Below, one piece after another: positions 60,062-64,000 of a stretch of 64,000 bases of DNA; positions within the stretch are counted from its first letter, which is position 1; every line of letters starts with the position of its first letter. The stretch lies in the NCBI GenBank assembly GCA_963674545.2, contig CAXXFB010000001.1:1984001-2048000 (forward strand), read 5' to 3'. The stretch comes from JABGQS01 sp963674545 (GTDB taxonomy: Bacteria > Bacillota > Clostridia > Christensenellales > SZUA-584). The notes beneath the pieces were generated by a model. The model was not told the origin of the DNA. It worked only from the letters and a program-made list of their open reading frames with translations, and did no database searches. The position numbers and the translations under genes are program-made.

Positions 60062-60562
60062 TTATAATTCGAATATCCTTCTTCTCTTGTTAAGCAGATA
60101 CAGCAGTGCCATTCCAAACCCGTAGCAAGCTATTACCTGGCCTGCGCCTACAGTCAGCATGTTTACGATCAGCGGAGACGGTACCCCGTAAACGTAAGTC
60201 AGCAGCAATCCGACTACTACAGCATTTATGATTACCGGCGGCAACGGTACAAGCCACTTGTATCTGCGCAGAAAATAGGAACAGAACGCTGCAGCTAAAG
60301 TCGCCAGGCTGCCAAAGATGATATCCGGCAGCAATACCCCGACTGCCGTACCGAAAATATTGCTTACCAGACAACCGATAAACAGACCCGGAACCGCCGC
60401 CGGTGTAAAATACGGCAGGATGGTCAGCGCTTCGGAAATGCGCATCTGTATCGGTCCAAAGTTGAAAAACCCGATAGGTGTGAACGTTGCAAGGATTACA
60501 AGTACACTGTACAATGCGGCAATAAGGCCTGCCTGTACAATGAATTTTGTATTTAATTTCAT
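60062..60562 (-). CDS. queT: QueT queuosine-precursor transporter
   Basis: 166 residues with five to six membrane helices. It opens like an ECF S component (VQAGLIAALYSVLVILATF) and has NFGPIQMRISEALTILPYF and INAVVVGLLLTYVYG, as in QueT. It probably imports preQ1 or queuine-type bases with an energising ECF module encoded elsewhere. Only a weak ribosome binding site precedes its ATG; a nine-codon ORF ends 8 nt upstream and a preQ1 riboswitch lies before that. Confidence 0.9.
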   Translation of the reverse strand: MKLNTKFIVQAGLIAALYSVLVILATFTPIGFFNFGPIQMRISEALTILPYFTPAAVPGLFIGCLVSNIFGTAVGVLLPDIIFGSLATLAAAFCSYFLRRYKWLVPLPPVIINAVVVGLLLTYVYGVPSPLIVNMLTVGAGQVIACYGFGMALLYLLNKRRRIFEL

Positions 60563-60570
60563 TTAACTTT

Positions 60571-60600
60571 TCAAACGGACAGCATTGCCCGTTCAGGCAT
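60571..60600 (-). CDS. Nine-codon ORF between preQ1 riboswitch and queT
   Basis: MPERAMLSV plus stop, starting at 60600 and ending 8 nt before the queT ATG. The strong AAGGAG that forms the 3' edge of the riboswitch is 8 nt upstream of this ORF, not of queT. Translation of queT may therefore depend on ribosomes finishing this ORF and re-initiating. Expression is not proven. Confidence 0.5.
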   Translation of the reverse strand: MPERAMLSV

Positions 60601-60608
60601 CCGCCTGA

Positions 60609-60650
60609 CTCCTTAGTTTTTTTTATGGACAGGATGGTTTCGAACTGTCC
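60609..60650 (-). ncRNA. preQ1-I riboswitch
   Basis: On the minus strand GGACAG and CTGTCC form P1 around a 12-nt loop (TTCGAAACCATC), followed by an A-rich tail and ACTAAGGAG that would fold back into a pseudoknot and include the Shine-Dalgarno sequence. This is the class I preQ1 aptamer. An extra perfect hairpin CCGGCGAA-A-TTCGCCGG lies directly upstream (60648-60664). Confidence 0.88.
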
Positions 60651-60669
60651 GGCGAAATTCGCCGGGTGA

Positions 60670-60698
60670 ATTATACCATAATTATATATAGGCAACAA
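60670..60698 (-). promoter_or_regulatory. queT leader promoter
   Basis: On the minus strand TTGTTG (60698-60693) and TATAAT (60675-60670) are 17 bp apart with TGG as an extended -10. Confidence 0.65.
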
Positions 60699-60869
60699 CC
60701 TTAAAAAACCCAGAGCTTACTTAAACCTCTTTAGATTTGTCGTAATCCCAGCAGCATCACTTTTTCCGTTATATCTCTATAAACAGGCGCTTTTTAAGCG
60801 AAAACAAGGCCAATAAATATAGCTGGATGGTATTTATAGTCTTTTAACCGTAAATATGTACCATATAAC

Positions 60870-60898
60870 TTGACAAGCTTTTTAGCTTGACCTATAAT
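60870..60898 (+). promoter_or_regulatory. Consensus promoter of greA-lysS
   Basis: TTGACA (60870-60875) and TATAAT (60893-60898) are exactly 17 bp apart. The leader of about 105 nt contains an AAAAAA-CTG-TTTTTT hairpin at 60908-60925. The 170 bp between the queT promoter and this one show no gene. Confidence 0.85.
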
Positions 60899-61008
60899 CA
60901 GCATATTACAAAAAAACTGTTTTTTAATCATGATTATAGAAAGAATTCATATAGTTCGTTTGTTTAGTATTTTCTGCACTGGACAAATGGCATAAACAGG
61001 AGGAAGTT

Positions 61009-61485
61009 ATGGCAAGCAATGAAATAATACTCACAAAAGCCGGGCTCAAGGAAAAGCAGGAAAAGCTGGAGTATTTAAAAGTTGTAAAACGAGGCGAGAT
61101 ATCCGAGCAGATCAAAGAAGCCCGGGAATTTGGCGACCTTTCGGAGAACGCAGAATATGACGAGGCTAAAAACGAGCAGGCTCGTGTAGAGAACGAGATA
61201 GCCAAGCTCGAACAGATACTGCGCAATGCAATAGTAGTTGACGATGACGAGGTAGATGTATCTTCAGTGGGGATAGGTACTACAGTAAAGATCTTTGACG
61301 TTGAATTCAACGAAGAAGAGGTGTATCATATCGTTGGGTCTATCGAGGCAGATGCCGACAGAGGCCAGATATCAAACGAATCCCCGGTGGGGTCTGCTCT
61401 CATGGGTAAAAAAACGGGCGACGTAGTCAACGTAGAATCTCCGGGAGGAACGATACAGTTTAAGATAATCGATATATATAGATAG
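61009..61485 (+). CDS. greA: Transcription elongation factor GreA
   Basis: 158 residues: an N-terminal coiled coil with the tip acids (EFGDLSENAEYDEAK) and a C-terminal FKBP-like domain with ESPVGSALMGKKTGDVV. It stimulates cleavage of backtracked RNA in the RNA polymerase secondary channel. AGGAGG precedes the ATG. It forms an operon with lysS, an arrangement common in Firmicutes. Confidence 0.97.
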   Translation: MASNEIILTKAGLKEKQEKLEYLKVVKRGEISEQIKEAREFGDLSENAEYDEAKNEQARVENEIAKLEQILRNAIVVDDDEVDVSSVGIGTTVKIFDVEFNEEEVYHIVGSIEADADRGQISNESPVGSALMGKKTGDVVNVESPGGTIQFKIIDIYR

Positions 61486-61493
61486 GGGTAAAA

Positions 61494-62984
61494 ATGTCAG
61501 ATCAGAACAACAGTGAACACAGCACACAGTCGGAAAGCGAGCTTATACTAATAAGGCGTGAGAAGCTCTCCGGTTTAAGGCAGGCCGGTCAGGATCCTTA
61601 TAATATAACCAGATTTGAAAAAACTCACAGTTCATCACAGATAATCGAAAACTTTGACACAATGGAAGGCAAACCCGTAAGCGTTGCGGGCAGGCTGATG
61701 TCGAAGAGGGTGATGGGCAAGGCGAGTTTTTCTCATATTCAGGACATGGACGGTCAGATACAGCTATACGTACGCAGAGATGTCCTTGGCGAAGAACCAT
61801 ATGCAGAGTATAAAAAGTTTGACATAGGCGATATCGTCGGTGTGACCGGTGAAGTATTCATAACCAACAAAGGCGAGATAAGCGTAAAGGCACACAGCAT
61901 CACGCTGCTTGCAAAGTCGCTTCTTCCGCTGCCCGAAAAATTCCACGGGCTGAAAGACGTAGACCTTCGTTATCGCCAGCGCTATGTAGACCTTATAATG
62001 AATCCCGAAGTTCGTACTGCATTCCAGGTGCGCTCGAAGATAATGAGCATCATACGGCGTGTCATGGACGAAAAGGGCTATCTTGAGGTAGAAACACCTG
62101 TGCTTCATATGCATGCTACCAACGCCGCCGCAAAGCCGTTTCGTACCCACCACAATACGCTCGATCTTGATATCGTGCTGCGTGTTGAGCTGGAGTTATA
62201 CTTAAAAAGGCTTATCATCGGCGGTATAGATAAAGTATACGAAATTGGCCGCATCTTCCGCAACGAGGGAATGAGCCCGAAGCATAACCCGGAATTCACT
62301 ATGCTCGAAATGTACGAAGCATACACCGACTATAACGGCATGATGGACCTGTGCGAAAATTTATACACAACTATAGCACAGGAGGTCCTTGGCGGATACA
62401 AGCTTAAATATCAGGATGCCGATATAGACCTTACTCCTCCCTGGCGCCGCATTACCATGACGCAGACTGTCAAAGAGCAGACAGGAATAGACTTTGCAGA
62501 GATAGCTGATGATGAAGCAGCCCGCAGTCTGGCAAAAGAAAAAGGTCTTCATATGGAAAACGACGATATGAGCAGGGGCGAGATACTCAACCTCTTCTTC
62601 GAAGAGTTCGTTGAGCCCACGCTTATCCAGCCGACTTTCATATACGATTATCCCATAGAGATATCTCCGCTGGCAAAGCGCACTCCGTATGACCCGAGGC
62701 TGACCGAGAGGTTCGAAATCTTCATCTACGGACGTGAAATGGGCAACGCTTTTACCGAGCTTAACGATCCGATAGACCAGCGTGAGCGCTTCATAGAGCA
62801 GGCCAAGAAGAAATTTACCGAAGGCGAGTTCGAGATCGACGAAGACTTTGTTACAGCTATGGAATACGGCATGCCGCCGACCGGTGGAATGGGCCTTGGC
62901 ATAGACCGTATGGTCATGCTGTTTACAGACAGCTTCTCTATAAGGGACGTGCTTCTCTTCCCGACTATGAAGCCAAAAGAATAA
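61494..62984 (+). CDS. lysS: Lysyl-tRNA synthetase (class II)
   Basis: 496 residues. An OB-fold anticodon domain (about 60-165) is followed by the class II catalytic core: motif 1 near DEKGYLEVETPVLH, motif 2 GRIFRNEGMSPKHNPEFTMLE, motif 3 GMGLGIDRMVML. It starts 8 bp after greA with a weak GGGGT site. Full length. Confidence 0.97.
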   Translation: MSDQNNSEHSTQSESELILIRREKLSGLRQAGQDPYNITRFEKTHSSSQIIENFDTMEGKPVSVAGRLMSKRVMGKASFSHIQDMDGQIQLYVRRDVLGEEPYAEYKKFDIGDIVGVTGEVFITNKGEISVKAHSITLLAKSLLPLPEKFHGLKDVDLRYRQRYVDLIMNPEVRTAFQVRSKIMSIIRRVMDEKGYLEVETPVLHMHATNAAAKPFRTHHNTLDLDIVLRVELELYLKRLIIGGIDKVYEIGRIFRNEGMSPKHNPEFTMLEMYEAYTDYNGMMDLCENLYTTIAQEVLGGYKLKYQDADIDLTPPWRRITMTQTVKEQTGIDFAEIADDEAARSLAKEKGLHMENDDMSRGEILNLFFEEFVEPTLIQPTFIYDYPIEISPLAKRTPYDPRLTERFEIFIYGREMGNAFTELNDPIDQRERFIEQAKKKFTEGEFEIDEDFVTAMEYGMPPTGGMGLGIDRMVMLFTDSFSIRDVLLFPTMKPKE

Positions 62985-63001
62985 ATATTTCAGATCAGCT
63001 G

Positions 63002-63033
63002 AGCGCCTTGGGTAAACCCCAGGCGCTTTTTTA
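63002..63033 (+). terminator. Terminator of greA-lysS
   Basis: AGCGCCT-TGGG and CCCC-AGGCGCT form a stem with one internal mismatch, loop TAAA, then six T. Confidence 0.85.
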
Positions 63034-63096
63034 ATGTTTTGTTGCCCCTTTGCCTTGGTTTGTGTTATTATTGGTCATAAGAAAAGGAGTGATCTT

Positions 63097-63639
63097 TTGT
63101 CCGACTCAACTAGAAAATTCTTAAGGTTCATATGGTATCTGTTTTCAAGGATACTTGTCTGGCTGGCAGTTATACCGCTTATCGTGCTTTCTTTTTTTGC
63201 TGCGATGGACTATATGAACGTGCGTATACTTACTAGCGACGGGCTGGAGGCACGCGCTGGTGTAATAATAGCCGGTGACGACCCCACTCCCCTTTCAAAA
63301 GTTTTCTCGAAAAGTTTTCTTGAAAGTGACACTATGCTCAACTCCGATATATACCGGCAATACATAGTTTCAGATTTTGATTACGATATTAAACTTCCTT
63401 TTATTATAATTATGCCGTGGAAGAAAACCGTAACACTGCGCATAACTGAAACAGTAAATGATATTGACGCTGAAATATATTCCGGCGCTGAAAACGCCGC
63501 AGAAATAAGCGAAATTCCTCCCGAATGGCAGAGCGCCACCTACGACGTTACGCTTGTGAGATATGAAGAAAACTGGCGTATAGTCAGCATGGAGCTTGTC
63601 GAGCCTGCCCCTACTCCTTCAGAAGAGACAACAGAATAA
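63097..63639 (+). CDS. Membrane-anchored protein of unknown function
   Basis: 180 residues from a TTG at 63097, supported by AAGGAG 7 nt upstream. One membrane helix near 18-40, then an extracellular domain of about 130 residues ending in a Pro/Thr/Glu tail (PAPTPSEETTE). No family recognised. Its stop overlaps the dus ATG (TAATG), so it is in that operon. Confidence 0.7.
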   Translation: MSDSTRKFLRFIWYLFSRILVWLAVIPLIVLSFFAAMDYMNVRILTSDGLEARAGVIIAGDDPTPLSKVFSKSFLESDTMLNSDIYRQYIVSDFDYDIKLPFIIIMPWKKTVTLRITETVNDIDAEIYSGAENAAEISEIPPEWQSATYDVTLVRYEENWRIVSMELVEPAPTPSEETTE

Positions 63640-64000
63640 TGATAAAGTCACGAAGCAGCGTTTTTCTTGCACCCATGGCTGGCGTTACTGACCGTGCATT
63701 CAGGCAGCTCGCCATAGAACAGGGCGCCGGGCTGACATATACAGAGATGGTCAGTGCCAAGGGGCTTGAATACGGTAACAAAAAAACTGCTCTTCTCATT
63801 TCGCCAGCCGATAACGAAGATTTTTTTGGTGTACAGCTCTTTGCAGGAGAGCCTGAACCTTTAAAACAGAGCATAACAGAGCTGCAGGAAAAATACCCGG
63901 CTATCTGCGTTTTCGATATTAACATGGGCTGCCCTGCACCAAAAATAACAAAAAACGGCGAAGGCAGCGCACTAATGAGAGACCCTTCAAGAGCGTCGGC
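63639..64000 (+). CDS. tRNA-dihydrouridine synthase, N-terminal part
   Basis: The first 120 residues, cut by the window edge. The Dus signature LAPMAGVTDRAFRQLA is at the N-terminus, then TEMVSAKGL and FDINMGCPAPKI near the FMN-binding strand. It reduces uridines in the tRNA D-loop or nearby. DusB-type by similarity. Confidence 0.93.
   Translation, partial: MIKSRSSVFLAPMAGVTDRAFRQLAIEQGAGLTYTEMVSAKGLEYGNKKTALLISPADNEDFFGVQLFAGEPEPLKQSITELQEKYPAICVFDINMGCPAPKITKNGEGSALMRDPSRAS

Noticed and set aside
60090..60698. A 202-codon minus-strand frame running through the queT leader
   Set aside because: It overlaps queT in another frame and reads through the preQ1 riboswitch; composition is that of a shadow frame.
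1..64000. CRISPR arrays, tRNA or rRNA genes, prophage or complete insertion sequences
   Set aside because: No regularly spaced repeats, cloverleaf genes, ribosomal RNA tracts, integrases or transposases were noticed in reading both strands; a tRNAscan or CRISPR search would settle it.

Overview
The window looks like chromosomal core sequence from a low-to-mid-GC Firmicute, most likely an anaerobic member of the Clostridia. Support comes from Firmicute-type genes (RqcP/YabO, YugP, YwbE, ComF, RecD2, LMW-PTP beside Sua5), SAM-I and preQ1-I riboswitches, near-consensus sigma-A promoters, GGAGG ribosome binding sites, double 4Fe-4S proteins and pieces of corrinoid-dependent methyl transfer (MttB-like, MtaA/MtbA-like). 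A family such as Anaerovoracaceae is possible but is a guess. No tRNA, rRNA, CRISPR array, intact insertion sequence or prophage was seen.

Layout. 0-2.6 kb: TetR regulator and a heterodimeric ABC exporter (second subunit cut by the window edge). 2.7-5.9 kb: YugP metallopeptidase, transketolase, a 4-OT tautomerase. 5.9-8.6 kb: SSS symporter, patatin lipase, ACT protein. 8.7-11.4 kb: nitrogen locus of ANTAR regulator, PII and ammonium transporter, with two intrinsic terminators lying in front of coding regions. 11.5-18.1 kb: prs, then a minus-strand series of PHP phosphoesterase, two FlK-type thioesterases, membrane proteins, GNAT and a MecA-type PBP. 19.2-23.1 kb: five-gene operon HcyBio (COG1900) - NIL-ferredoxin - UPF0280 (COG2122) - Sua5 - LMW-PTP. 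23.3-24.5 kb: AT-rich methyltransferase and DinB genes. 24.7-29.9 kb: ychF, a self-regulated GntR/ABC operon, an SDR protein and an HpcH/HpaI aldolase. 30-38.2 kb: MttB homologue, aminotransferase, comF-recD2, acyltransferase-zinc ribbon fusion, and a MITE-like palindromic element. 38.4-45.6 kb: GNAT-ywbE, dapB, SAM-riboswitch-controlled metK, ttcA, QueG-like-ispE-rsmG. 45.6-52.1 kb: membrane and lipoproteins, a corrinoid methyltransferase homologue and a frameshifted MFS gene. 52.3-52.5 kb: a strong promoter driving a GC-rich structured RNA of about 220 nt, possibly of the raiA-motif class. 52.7-64 kb: CorA with a small upstream ORF, radC, rqcP-ispDF-leuS, queT behind a preQ1 riboswitch and a nine-codon ORF, greA-lysS and a partial dus gene.

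The most interesting points are the structured RNA near 52.4 kb, the attenuated ANTAR/PII/Amt locus with an unusual PII T-loop, the complete archaeal-type sulfide-to-homocysteine gene set in a bacterial operon, the preQ1 riboswitch coupled to a mini-ORF, and the palindromic element at 37.7 kb. Start codons were often moved downstream of the longest open frame where a clear ribosome binding site supported it. All functional names rest on motif and family recognition by eye; no database search was run.
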